Assembly: GCA_964016885.1 (NCBI GenBank)
Contig: OZ024759.1
Coordinates: forward strand, 4,220,546 to 4,284,545
DNA: 64,000 nucleotides
DNA from: Eledone cirrhosa
Lineage: Eukaryota; Mollusca; Cephalopoda; Octopoda; Eledonidae
Reading direction: 5' to 3'
Each line of letters starts with the position of its first letter. The stretch's first letter is position 1. The notes beneath the pieces were generated by a model, which worked only from the letters and a program-made list of their open reading frames with translations, made no database searches and had not been told where the DNA came from. The position numbers were made by a program, and so were the translations under genes. This document shows, piece by piece, positions 44,491-55,269 of the stretch.

Positions 44491-44555
44491 TATTTTGTCT
44501 GATGAAAGCATACCATAATTTAACATGGTATCCTTGAAATATGTATAATGAAATA
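44491..44555 (+). ncRNA. Hammerhead-ribozyme-like motif 2 (type I)
   Basis: The same 65-nt layout as 43270-43334: stem I TATTTTGT (44491-44498), CTGATGA (44499-44505), 30-nt stem II on ATACCAT/ATGGTAT (44506-44535), GAAA (44536-44539), minimal stem III with UA at 44546-44547, stem I ATGAAATA (44548-44555, paired with two G-U wobbles). Stem II differs in sequence from copy 1 but stays paired. Confidence 0.6.
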
Positions 44556-44624
44556 GATATGGTTTTATAAATATAGTTTCCATTTGTTAATATCGTATAA
44601 TAAAATAAATATAATTTTATAAAT

Positions 44625-45015
44625 CATCATCACCGTTTTACGTCCGTTCTTCCATGCTAGCATGGGTTAGACGGGTTGTCCTGTTGTGGGCAGTGTCTGG
44701 TCGGCTGACCATGCCTTGCTCATACAGGAACTGATTTTGGCTTTTCTACAGCCGGATGCCCTTCCTAACACCAACCTCATTTACAGTGAGTGTTGGGTGC
44801 TTTTTTCCGTGGCGCCTATACGTCCACTTTACAGTGTGGGCTGGGTGCTTTTTTTGTGTGGCACCTCCACGACCACTTTGCAGTGGGAGGGTGTGGGGTC
44901 ATATTGTCTATATGCTTCAGCTTGAACCCATGGGAGGTCGGGTACTCTGTATTACTGCGTGACGCCAGAGGTCACGGTCGTGTGTCATCGCCTTTGAGAG
45001 GTGTGTGTTTATATA
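44625..45015 (-). repeat. Family B RTE LINE 3' end fragment
   Basis: It starts with ATCATC and CCGTTTTACGTCCGTTCTTC, includes GGATGCCCTTCCTAACACCA and GTGGGCTGGGTGCTTTTT modules, and ends in coding sequence equivalent to LSKAMTHDRDLWRHAVIQ on the minus strand. Confidence 0.8.
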
Positions 45016-45211
45016 TATATATATACAAATAAATTATCGAGAATCGGAATCTCGGCCCATGAAATAATGAAACACAATCAAAGTGCTCAATAGTTTGGAT
45101 AAACCAGAGCTATAACTAACGTTTAAATACCAACACACTGAGATAATGCTTAAAATCATTCGCACAGCCGAAAAAAACGACCAAGAAAATTCGGGTCAGA
45201 CAAATAATAAA

Positions 45212-48200
45212 TATATCATCATCATCATCATCATCATCATCATTTTACGTCCGCTTTTCCCTGCTTGCAAGGGTGGGACGGGTCTTATTCAGCACAGCAT
45301 CTCTCCACTCGTCACGGTCCCTCGTCATCTCCACCGTGAGCTTCAATGATCTGAGGTCTGTTCTCACCACCTCCGCCCATGTTTTTCGTGGTCTACCTCT
45401 ACTACGTCTTCCTTCAACTGGCATTTCCTGGCACTTCTTCACCCATCGGTCATCCTCCATGCGCATCACATGTCCATACCACCTCAGTCTCCTCTCCCGT
45501 ACACTACATTCTATCCTTCTCAGACACAGTTTCTCTCTCAACACATTTATGCTGGGTCGTTCACGCACATTTACACTGCACATCCAACGGAGCATGCTTG
45601 CCTCATTTCTCTCCAGCCGTCGCATATCTTCTGCGGTAGCTGCCCATGTCTCACTACCATGCAGCATCGCGCTCCTCACACAGGCATCATACAACCGGCC
45701 TTTCGTATGCAGGGAGAAACCCTTCTTCGTCAACAGAGGAAGCAGCTCCCTAAACTTCTTCCAACCCGTCCTTATTCTAGATACTATGGCCTCGGAACAC
45801 CCTCCTCCCATGCTAATCTGATCTCCTAGGTACCGGAAGCTATCCACCACTTCTATAGCGCCCTCTCGCATTTGAAAAATGTGTCTATCAGTGCGACTTC
45901 TACTGTCTAATTTCCCTGTACATCTACTGCATACATATTTCTCCCTACCTGTTAGTTTGCCTGCTATCCCGCTACATCTCTTGTGTACCCAGGACCTACA
46001 TTGTGTGCATTTTATAGAATTTATGCCAGTTCCTTTTCTGCATATCGAACATGGCCATTTCCCTGACGGAATCAGGGTTTTGTCCTCTTTTCTACTCATC
46101 AACACTTTTGTCTTAGCTAGATTTACTCTCAGTCCTCTTGCTTCCAACTGCTGTTTCCATAGCCGGAATTTATTCTCTAGCTCCTCTACTGATTCTGCCA
46201 TAAGAGCCAGATCGTCAGCATAGAGAAGTTCCCATGGACAGCCAGTCTTAAACTCCTCTGTTATGGCTTGGAGGACTATAATGAACAAGAGCGGGCTGAG
46301 GACCGAACCCTGATGTACTCCTACTTGTATCTGGAATTCCTCACTAAACTCCATTCCTACCCTGACTTTACTGAGAGTACCTCTGTACAAAGTTTGCACT
46401 GTCCTTACAAGCCATTCCTCAACACCCAGCTTCCTTAGGGACCACCAGATGACAGATCGGGGTACCCTATCAAAGGCCTTCTCTAGGTCAACAAAGGCCA
46501 AGTATAGTGGCTTATTCTTCTCTAAGAACCTCTCTTGCATTTGTCTCACCAAGAAGAGGGCATCTGTTGTACTCTTCCCAGGCACAAAACCAAACTGCAT
46601 CTCATCTAGTTTGACCCTTTCTCTAATTAGTTGTGCTAAAATCCTTTCTGCCACTTTCATAACCTGATCTATCAGTTTTATACCCCTATAATTGCTCCTC
46701 TCCAAAGCATCCCCTTTACCTTTGTAGCAATTTATGAGAATACTGCTGCACCAGTCTTTGGGTATGACACCACCATATATAGCCTGATTGATTATGCGTG
46801 CAACCAGTTTAGTGCCTACGTCCCCTGATGCCTTCAGCATCTCAGCAACTATTCCCGATGGTCCGGCCGCCTTACCATTTTTCATTTCCCTAATCGCCTC
46901 TTGGACCCTATATTCGTCAATCTCAATAGCTGGTCCCTCTGTCGGATCTACCAAGGGTAATTTCTCTCTCTCCCATTCGTTCTCCACATTCATCAGTCTC
47001 TCATAATGGCATTTCCAGGCCTCCTTTTTCTGGTCATTCGTGACACTAAGTACACCGGCATCATCCCGGACACATTTATCACCAACAACATCCTGATTTG
47101 CATTGACACACTGCCTTGCAATGTGGAACACCGCACGCCTCTGATCTTCCCGTCGCAGAACATTGGCAAACCTCCTACTCTCTGCCTCCCTGCGTGCTAA
47201 GTACACCTGACGTCTAGCTTCTCTCTTAGTGGCTGTATATTCTTCCCTACTCCCACCCTTATTCCAAGCCTTCCATGCTAGTCTTTTGTCTCTAATAGCC
47301 TTATCTACACTGCTGTTCCACCACCAGGTCACTCTCTGTCTGGTTGGGGCTCTGCTCCAGCCACAAGTTTCATCAGTAGCCTTCAGCAAGTTGTCACGTA
47401 AGAACTTCCAGTTATTATCTATGTCATACGTCTCTAAATCGTCTTCTTTTTCGTCATATACATCTTGAAGGGCTTTCCTAAATTTGAATTTTAGTGAAAG
47501 GTCTTTTAGCTTCCAGACCTTTCTTCTCCACACCTTCCTATATGGCTCATTCCATCTCTTGCTTACTGAGATATCACTAACAACTAACCTATGCTGTGGG
47601 GTACATTCTTCCCCAGGGTATGCCTTGGTATTAGACACTATCTGCCTGTCCCGCTGCCTAACTAGCAGGAAGTCAATCTGGCTTATGTGCTCACCAGATT
47701 TGTAGGTTATTAGGTGATTGGCAGGTTTCTGGAAGTTTGTGTTGCAAATAGTCAATGTACTTGCATCACAAAATTCAAGAAGTCTCACTCCTTCTTCATT
47801 TCTTGAACCGTAACCATGCCCACCATGTACCCCAGTGTAACCATTCTGGAGCTGTCCAACATGACCATTGAAGTCTCCTGCTAGCATAACGATGTCTCCG
47901 TCCTCTGTCATTGTGGTTGTTTGCAAAAGTTGCTCATAAAAGCAGTCTTTCTCATCTTTGCCTAGGCCTGCTTGGGGAGCATAGACCGAGATGATTGTCA
48001 GTAGTCTCCTACCTACAACTAATCTAAGCTTAATTATTCGATTACTAACTCGAACTACCTCTATTGTCTTATTGATCCATTTCTCAGCCAGGAAAATGCC
48101 TACTCCCCCTAACCCATCATCCTTACCTACCCAGAATAGCTTATAGCTAAGACGCTTGCCTACGACTAGTCTCGCAGAGGCACCTCTCCATCTCACCTCT

Positions 48201-48510
48201 TGCACGCAGCACACATCCACCTGCCTTCTCTCCAGCATCTCCGCTATTTCAGCAGATCTACCTCTGAGAGTGCCAACATTAAGTGTTGCAACTCTGAGAT
48301 GCGACGTCTTCATATTTTTTTCTATGCTGTTTTGTTGCTGTGCTGATAAGCTTTTTGGCATTGATACACTGGTTGGATGCCCTTCCTAACACCAGCGCCA
48401 CTTTACAGCATGGACTGGGTGCTTTTATTTGTGCCACCAGCACTAGAGAGGATGTCTTACTAGACTCAAGGGCCCTCTCTACCCCTCCATTTTACAGCAT
48501 GGTCATTTAA
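45212..48510 (-). mobile_element. RTE-type LINE (family A), nearly complete
   Basis: On the minus strand: a 5' region (48362-about 48510) with the CCCAGTCCATGCTGTAAAGT and GGTGTTAGGAAGGGCATCCA modules, one 1038-codon ORF, then almost no 3' UTR and an (ATG)n tail at 45212-45242. The poly-A-like run at 48510-48530 marks the far side. I could not define a target duplication. Confidence 0.85.
45245..48361 (-). CDS. Intact RTE-type LINE protein: AP endonuclease, RT, PHD-like finger
   Basis: 1038 residues without a stop; Met17 is an alternative start. The AP endonuclease (about 20-265) has all expected catalytic positions: N28 (TLNVG), E55 (VQEVRW), Y127 (SVYAPQ), D163/N165 (GDFNGH), D230 (SQIDF) and H257 (TPQHRL). 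RT (about 490-760) has KAAGPSGIVAEML, FVDLEKAFDRVP, HQGSVLSPLLF and YADD at 714-717. A C4HC3 finger at 771-814 follows (C771, C774, C785, C788, H793, C796, C811, C814), then HGSETW, RRLRWYGHVMRMEDD and SRGRPRKTWAEVV to the end. Such ORFs are often misnamed craniofacial development protein 2-like. The protein would nick target DNA and copy its own RNA there. All catalytic residues are present, so recent activity is likely. Confidence 0.92.
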   Translation of the reverse strand: MPKSLSAQQQNSIEKNMKTSHLRVATLNVGTLRGRSAEIAEMLERRQVDVCCVQEVRWRGASARLVVGKRLSYKLFWVGKDDGLGGVGIFLAEKWINKTIEVVRVSNRIIKLRLVVGRRLLTIISVYAPQAGLGKDEKDCFYEQLLQTTTMTEDGDIVMLAGDFNGHVGQLQNGYTGVHGGHGYGSRNEEGVRLLEFCDASTLTICNTNFQKPANHLITYKSGEHISQIDFLLVRQRDRQIVSNTKAYPGEECTPQHRLVVSDISVSKRWNEPYRKVWRRKVWKLKDLSLKFKFRKALQDVYDEKEDDLETYDIDNNWKFLRDNLLKATDETCGWSRAPTRQRVTWWWNSSVDKAIRDKRLAWKAWNKGGSREEYTATKREARRQVYLARREAESRRFANVLRREDQRRAVFHIARQCVNANQDVVGDKCVRDDAGVLSVTNDQKKEAWKCHYERLMNVENEWEREKLPLVDPTEGPAIEIDEYRVQEAIREMKNGKAAGPSGIVAEMLKASGDVGTKLVARIINQAIYGGVIPKDWCSSILINCYKGKGDALERSNYRGIKLIDQVMKVAERILAQLIRERVKLDEMQFGFVPGKSTTDALFLVRQMQERFLEKNKPLYLAFVDLEKAFDRVPRSVIWWSLRKLGVEEWLVRTVQTLYRGTLSKVRVGMEFSEEFQIQVGVHQGSVLSPLLFIIVLQAITEEFKTGCPWELLYADDLALMAESVEELENKFRLWKQQLEARGLRVNLAKTKVLMSRKEDKTLIPSGKWPCSICRKGTGINSIKCTQCRSWVHKRCSGIAGKLTGREKYVCSRCTGKLDSRSRTDRHIFQMREGAIEVVDSFRYLGDQISMGGGCSEAIVSRIRTGWKKFRELLPLLTKKGFSLHTKGRLYDACVRSAMLHGSETWAATAEDMRRLERNEASMLRWMCSVNVRERPSINVLREKLCLRRIECSVRERRLRWYGHVMRMEDDRWVKKCQEMPVEGRRSRGRPRKTWAEVVRTDLRSLKLTVEMTRDRDEWRDAVLNKTRPTLASREKRT

Positions 48511-49160
48511 AAAAAAAAAAAAAAAAAAAACAAACTTATTGACACGACTCACACACTAATACTCATGCATACAAACCACAACCACACATACCAACACTCA
48601 TTCATGCATACAATCACACACACAACTCACAAACACATATATATATATACATATATTACCGACAGTTCTGATACAAAATCAAAATCAAAGTCAAAATCGT
48701 CAAAATCACTATCATGTCAACTGTTGACCTTTCCCAGTCCAGTTCGGCTTGTATATAATAACAATAACAATAATAATTGTTTGTTTACGCTGGTAATGGC
48801 GGTGGTGGATGGTGTCAGTGTGGTGGTGGATGGTATCAGCGTGGTGGTGGTGGATGGTCAGTGATGGTGGTGACAGTTGTTGGTGCTGTAGTTGTTACTG
48901 TTGTTGTTGTCCTTCATTTCACTGCTGCTGTTGCTGCAGACAATGGTGTTGATGCTGTTATTGCTGTCGCATATATACAAATACATACACACACATTCAA
49001 CACAGACGATGGTGTTGTTGCTGTTGTTGTTGTTGTTGGTGTTGCTGCTGTTGTTGTTGTAGTTGTTGCTGTGTTGAAATCTGGTCGCATCCACAGAGAT
49101 ATACACATATACACACACATACACATATGTATATACACATACATACATCAAAAGATAGTC
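48510..49160. repeat. Microsatellite patchwork (A-run, ATACACAC, GGT and TTG triplets)
   Basis: A20 run near 48510, CACACAYA runs, AAATCAAAATCAAAGTCAAA near 48675, GGTGGTGGATGGT near 48790-48860 and TTGTTGTTG near 49015-49070. The open frames are low-complexity. Confidence 0.85.
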
Positions 49161-49394
49161 AGCAGTATGTCAACAGGGGACAGGACAGCGACCTTAGAGT
49201 AATGTGGTGATGGTGGGGAGCGAGTGTAGGCGTTATTGTTATTGTGGTGACGGGGGGGTCAGTGAGATGTTACAAGTTCATAGATCACTTCTCTCTTTTC
49301 CTCTCTCTTCAAAATTTTGAATTTATGGCCTTTTGCAATGGCGGCCAAGTATATATAATATATATGAAGCAAAGAAAAGAAAATTTTCACTGAT

Positions 49395-49662
49395 ATGAAA
49401 GATTTCCTGGTAGAAGTTCAGGTGTATTCAGTGATTGGTATCCAGTTTCGGGGTATCCAATTAGAAAATCCAACGAATCTTTAAGAGGGGTCCACGCAAC
49501 CATTGATATATATATCTATATATGTAAAATGCAAGCAGAAATGACAACGAAAGATTTCCTGGTAGAAGTTCAGGTGTATTCAGTGTTGGTATCCAGTGTT
49601 GGGGTATCCAATTAGAAAATCCAACGAATTTTGAGAGGGGTCCACGCAAGCATATATATAGA
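49395..49662. repeat. Direct repeat pair of about 115 bp
   Basis: AAAGATTTCCTGGTAGAAGT + TCAGGTGTATTCAGTG ... GGGGTATCCAATTAGAAAAT + CCAACGAAT ... GAGGGGTCCACGCAA occurs at about 49398-49500 and 49550-49652, each flanked by TATATA and an AAATGCAAGCAGAAAT block. Possibly a local duplication or two copies of an unnamed repeat. Confidence 0.8.
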
Positions 49663-49976
49663 TATATATATGTATATATGCAAAATGCAAGCAGAAATAA
49701 CAACACATATACTAATGAACATACATTAAACACAGAGGGACTGTAAATGATGATAGCAATATCTAGATATAAATATATAAATGTACATATCTCTATTGGT
49801 CTCATAAATTTTAAATTTTCTCTTTCCTCTTGTGTGTGTGTAGCAACACGTGGTTGTGTGTTGCTGCTGACTCTAGCAGAGCCCAAGAAAACACGTCTTG
49901 CCCTAACAGCTGCTGCTCCCTATATATATATATATATATTTTTTCTTTTAACATATATGTGTATATAAAATATATA

Positions 49977-50051
49977 CAGGGTCTCCCCAAAAATGTATAC
50001 ACACTTCAACTACAGTCTATGTAAGTGTGTATACATTTTGGGGGGACACTG
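49977..50051. mobile_element. 75-bp mariner-like mini-MITE
   Basis: Inverted arms CAGGGTCTCCCCAAAAATGT / CAGTGTCCCCCCAAAATGTA each continue through ATACACACTT, with a loop of about 15 bp. TA dinucleotides at 49975-49976 and 50052-50053 fit a Tc1/mariner target duplication. It would fold into a near-perfect hairpin. Confidence 0.75.
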
Positions 50052-50489
50052 TAATATACATATCATTAAACGTATCTCCTACATGTGTATAAATAAATAT
50101 ACATGTATTTTATTAACAATTTTCTGTAGAATCTGTTAAACATGGAAGAAAATGTGGAGACTAAATAAAATTAACGTGTTGGTCACATTAACTTAATAAT
50201 ATAACTATATATTAATGAAATATGTCGAAATAAAAGTTGTAATTGTGACAAAAATATTGATTCGGTAGTTTATTATGACCAAGACTACTCATTATCCCAC
50301 TACATCTTTTGTATACTATATATATACTGTTTATATATATATACACACACACATATAATTGCGTATTCACACATTATCTTAGTAATGAAATAATAATTTT
50401 AGTAAATTGTTCAAAAGGCAATTCCTTCCTCAATCATTACATAGATGTGTGTATGTAATAATTATTTTGTATTGTGTGTCTATTTAGGA

Positions 50490-51575
50490 ATATGTATGTG
50501 TAGATGTGTGTGTGTGTAACACAGTAGATGTGTGTGTATGTAACACAATAGATGTGTGTGTATGTAACCCAGTAGATGTGTGTGTATGTAACTCAGCAGA
50601 TGTGTGTGTGTAACACAGTAGATGTGTGTGTATGTAACTCAGCAGATGTGTGTGTATGTAACACAGTAGATGTGTGTGTGTAACACAGTATATGTATTTG
50701 TATGTAACACACTAGATGTGTGTGTATATATAACACAGTAGATGTGTATGTAACACAGTAGATGTGTATATATAACACAGTAGATGTGTGTATATGTAAC
50801 ACAGTAGATGTGTATATATAACACAGTAGATGTGTATGTAACACAGATGTGTATATATAACACAGTAGATGTGTGTGTATGTAACACAGATATGTGTGTA
50901 TGTAACACAGTAGATGTGTATGTAACACAGTAGATGTGTATATATAACATAGTAGATGTGTGTGTATGTAACACAGATGTGTGTATGTAACTCAGCAGAT
51001 GTGTGTGTGTAACACAGTAGATGTGTGTGTATGTAACTCAGCAGATGTGTGTATGTAACACAGTAGATCAGTAGATGTGTGTGTGTGTGTAACACAGTAT
51101 ATGTATGTGTATGTAACACACTAGATGTGTGTGTATATATAACACAGTAGATGTGTATGTAACACAGTAGATGTGTGTGTATGTAACACAGTAGATGTGT
51201 ATATATAACACAGTAGATGTGTATGTAACACAGTAGATGTGTATATATAACACAGTAGATGTGTGTGTATGTAAACAGATGTGTGTGTATGTAACACAGT
51301 ACATGTGTGTGTGTAACCCAGTAGATGTGTGTATGTAACACAGTAGATGTGTGTGTATGTAACACAGTAGATCTGTGTGCATGTAACACAGTAGATGTGT
51401 GTGTATGTAACACAGTAGATGTGTGTATGTAACAGTATATGTATGTGTATGTAACACACTAGATGTGTGTGTATATGTAACACAGTAGATGTGTATGTAA
51501 CACAGTAGATCTGTGTGGATGTAACACAGTACATGTGTGTATGTAACACAGTAGATGTGTGTGTATGTAACTAAA
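50490..51575. repeat. 22-26-bp TG-rich minisatellite, about 45 copies
   Basis: Unit around GTAGATGTGTGTGTATGTAACACA with TATATATAACACA and AACTCAGCAGAT variants. The minus-strand ORFs (THLLCYIHTH-type) are repeat artefacts. Confidence 0.92.
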
Positions 51576-51659
51576 GTGTAACGTACATTACGAATGGACA
51601 ACTAAAAGATTTTAACTTGTTTTTTAACAATTCATGGTAGAAAAAAATTTAAATTGTCT

Positions 51660-51795
51660 CAATTCAGACCATAAAGGGCCGCAACACATGGTGTTTGACA
51701 CACTTACCGGCTACATAGCCTCGGGGTCTATTTTACTGAGACCGGCTACATAGCCTCGGGGTCTATTTTACTGAGACCGGCTACATATCTTCTTC
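51660..51795. repeat. SINE fragment with a 35-bp tandem duplication
   Basis: CAGACCATAAAGGGCCGCAA is a minus-strand SINE remnant. It is followed by two full copies and part of a third of ACCGGCTACATAGCCTCGGG + GTCTATTTTACTGAG. 51795-52125 shows nothing recognisable. Confidence 0.7.
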
Positions 51796-52129
51796 CTAAA
51801 ATCTTCCAACATAATTTTATACAAGAACCACATGTGAAGTTACTAATAAAATAATTAATAATTAAACACTTCAGTAAATCCTTCAAATGATATCTCAGTA
51901 ATGAAATAATTAATAATTGTTATAAATACCTCAAAATTCCTCATTAATTAAACCCAAGACAGGTAAAAACTCCAGAGTCTTTCAATCGGACATGAAACAA
52001 ATTAATTTCTAATGGAAGAAGTAAAGATTTTAAAGTCAGCCAAGGGAGATCACTCTCAGCGACTTATCGTAATTCTCGTTCCTGAATTAATCCGGATTAA
52101 AATATTCCGGTGTATTTTGTGTGGAGGAA

Positions 52130-52470
52130 ACCGGATTTAGGCGGTGATAGCACGCAGTACATGAACGTATGGTTCGTGAGTTCGAATCCCAGACCGGGTG
52201 GTCTGTACGTCGGGGCCTTGAACAAGACACTTTATTTCTCTTTGTTTTATTTTACCCAGCTGGCAAAGATAATAAGTTGTAATAATTATAGTGGAAACGT
52301 TGTTACATAGAATTGTCACACTGAATCTCCCTGAGAAGAATGTCAACGGTATACGTGTCAATGAAATACTCAGACACATTATAATATAAGACGGGTTCTA
52401 CATGTATTTCAAAGGGAAGCCATGCCATACGTCTTACTGAATCTCCCTGAGAACTACGTATATACTAGTG
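52130..52470 (+). repeat. tRNA-derived SINE, second family
   Basis: B box GGTTCGTGAGTTCGAATCCC, core CCTTGAACAAGACACTTTAT, the AGCTGGCAAAGATAATAAGT block and two CTGAATCTCCCTGAGAA segments, the second apparently a partial duplication. Confidence 0.82.
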
Positions 52471-52474
52471 ACTA

Positions 52475-54175
52475 TCAGACATAGTGTATCTAGGATCACA
52501 TTATCTAATGTACAGTACAGTAGTTAGTATTAGTGGCTATAAGACATAGTTTATCTAGGACTACATTATCTAATGTACAGTACAGTAGTTAGTATTAGTG
52601 GCTATAAGACATAGTATATCTAGGACTACATTATCTAATGTACAGTATAGTGGCTATCAGACATAGTGTATCTAGGACTCCATTATCTAATGTACAGAAT
52701 AGTGGCTATCAGACATAGTGTACCTAGGACTACATTATCTAATGTACAGTATAGTGGCTATCAGACATAGTGTACCTAAGACTACATTGTCTAATGTACA
52801 GTATAGTGTCTATCAGACATAGTGTATCTAGGACTACATTGTCTAATGTACAGTATAGTGGCTATCAGTCATAGTGTACCTAGGACTACATTATCTAATG
52901 TACAGTATAGTGGCTATCAGACATAGTGTATCTAGGACTACATTATCTAATGTGCAGTATAGTGGCTGTAAGACATAGTATATCTAGGACTACATTATCT
53001 AATATACAGTATAGTGGCTATCAGACATAGTGTATCTAGGACTACATTATCTAATGTACAGTATAGTGGCTGTAAGACATAGTGTATCTAGGACTACATT
53101 ATCTAATGTACAGTATAGTGGCTATCAGACATAGTGTATCTAGGACTACATTATCTAATGTACAGTATAGTGGCTATCAGACATAGTGTATCTAGCACTA
53201 CATTATCTAATGTACAGTATAGTGTCTATCAGACATAGTGTACCTAGGACTACATTATCTAATGTACAGTATAGTGGCTATCAGACATAGTGTATCTAGG
53301 ACTACATTATCTAATGTACAGTATAGTGGCTGTAAGACATAGTATATCTAGGACTACATTATCTAATGTACAGTATAGTGGCTATCAGACATAGTGTATC
53401 TAGCACTACATTATCTAATGTACAGTATAGTGTCTATCAGACATAGTGTATCTAGGACTACATTGTCTAATGTACAGTATAGTGGCTATCAGTCATAGTG
53501 TACCTAGGACTACATTATCTAATGTACAGTATAGTGGCTATCAGACATAGTGTATCTAGGACTACATTATCTAATGTACAGTATAGTGGCTGTAAGACAT
53601 AGTATATCTAGGACTACATTATCTAATATACAGTATAGTGGCTATCAGACATAGTGTATCTAGGACTACATTATCTAATGTACAGTATAGTGGCTGTAAG
53701 ACATAGTGTATCTAGGACTACATTATCTAATGTACAGTATAGTGGCTATCAGACATAGTGTATCTAGGACTACATTATCTAATGTACAGTATAGTGGCTA
53801 TCAGACATAGTGTATCTAGCACTACATTATCTAATGTACAGTATAGTGTCTATCAGACATAGTGTACCTAGGACTACATTATCTAATGTACAGTATAGTG
53901 GCTATCAGACATAGTGTATCTAGGACTACATTATCTAATGTACAGTATAGTGGCTGTAAGACATAGTATATCTAGGACTACATTATCTAATGTACAGTAT
54001 AGTGTCTATCAGACATAGTGTATCTAGGACTACATTATCTAACGTACAGTATAGTGTCTATCAGACATAGTGTACCTAGGACTACATTGTCTAATGTACA
54101 GTATAGTGTCTATCAGACATAGTGTACCTAGGACTACATTGTCTAATGTACAGTATAGCAGTTAGTATTTGTGGC
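52475..54175. repeat. 52-bp satellite, about 32 units, with 12-unit higher-order repeat
   Basis: Unit GTGTATCTAGGACTACATTA + TCTAATGTACAGTATAGTGG + CTATCAGACATA. Sequence variants recur exactly 624 bp (12 x 52) apart: GCTATCAGTC at 52861 and 53485, AATATACAG at 53001 and 53625, CTAGCACTA near 53191 and 53815. So a block of 12 units was duplicated as a whole. Confidence 0.92.
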
Positions 54176-54191
54176 TATCATTATTATAGAC

Positions 54192-54372
54192 TTCAAGTCG
54201 GTAGAGGGTCAGACGCCATGCTTTCCAGCATAGTTACGTCCCTTTACGATCTGAGTTCAAATCCCGCCGAGGTTGACTTTGCCTTTCATCCTTACGGGGT
54301 CGATAAAATAAAGTACCAGTAATGCACTGGGTAATTGCTGGCCTTGTGCCTAAAGTAGAAATAATTATTATA
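54192..54372 (+). repeat. tRNA-derived SINE, first family
   Basis: Plus-strand copy from GTCGGTAGAGGGTCAGACGC to CCTTGTGCCTAAAGTAGAAA, B box GAGTTCAAATCCCGCC. An ATTATTATAGACTTCAAGT flank occurs on both sides (54178-54197 and 54363-54382), a good target duplication. Confidence 0.87.
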
Positions 54373-54856
54373 GACTTCAAGTAAATCTTTGTCAACTTAC
54401 CTCCTTCACATATAATCAATGTGTTGTGTTGTTAGTTGTTACTAAACAACCAAAGAAATAATCTCTTTGTTATCAAATTAAAAGTTTCAAAGATGTTATC
54501 AGCTTTATTTCACGACATTAACGTTGGTGTATCTTCTTCATCTTTAGTCATGAATTGATATCTTGTCAGAATGAAGTAGTGAGGATGACTTTATGTCTTT
54601 AGCTACAGATTTGATAGGAAATATATATATATTAGGTTGATATGTGGTCTAAAATATATATATTGTCTATAAATGACTGATAGCAGATGTTCTGGTGAAA
54701 TAGTAGTTTTACTACTACAGATTGTAATGGAACTCTTAGTAGACACAATTGTAAAGTAAGAATAGATATGACAGTGTAAGACTGATGTCGGGGAAATAAA
54801 CTTGTGTATATATATATAATTGTTACACAAGATATAATTAGATTAATTAAAGTTAT
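54373..54856. other. Unassigned stretch, no gene seen
   Basis: No ORF of weight. A GTAAGT-like donor on the minus strand near 54398 follows an open stretch too short and too stop-prone to call an exon. Confidence 0.4.
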
Positions 54857-55046
54857 AATTGTTTCTACTTTAGGCACAAGGCCAGCAATTAACCAGTGCA
54901 TTACTGGTACTTTATTTTATCGACCCCGTAAGGATGAAAGGCAAAGTCAACCTCGGCAGGATTTGAACTCAGATCGTAAAGGGACGTAACTATGCTGGAA
55001 AGCATGGCGTCCGACCCTCTACGAATACTGCCAATTCACCGCAATG
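54857..55046 (-). repeat. tRNA-derived SINE, first family
   Basis: Minus-strand copy with TTGTTTCTACTTTAGGCACA at one end and GCATGGCGTCCGACCCTCTA near the other. It shares the TAAAGTAGAAA variant with the copy at 54192-54372, so these are close relatives. Confidence 0.87.
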
Positions 55047-55269
55047 AAGGCAGCAGGTACTCGGTGTCGTTGTGCATGTTTCAACTCTCTTCCCGGTGTC
55101 ATACGTTAAAAGTCCCTGATATAATTTAATACCTTCAGACACAGTTCCAATCGTTTTTAGTTTATTGTAAATCAGAAAGTATCACTCAATAAAATATCAA
55201 TTATATATCAATAAGAAAACCTCTAGGTAGTCTCACTGACTGCTAGAAATAGCAGCGATATTACCCATT

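Noticed and set aside
45245..48361. Host craniofacial development protein 2-like gene
   Set aside because: Endonuclease plus RT plus (ATG)n tail mark it as a LINE; the name is a common misannotation.
50593..51601. Minus-strand ORFs rich in THLLCYIHT
   Set aside because: Translation of a TG-rich minisatellite.
54398..54440. Possible minus-strand exon ending at a GTAAGT donor (LIICEGG)
   Set aside because: The open stretch before it is about 30 nt with an in-frame stop and no good acceptor; too weak to call.
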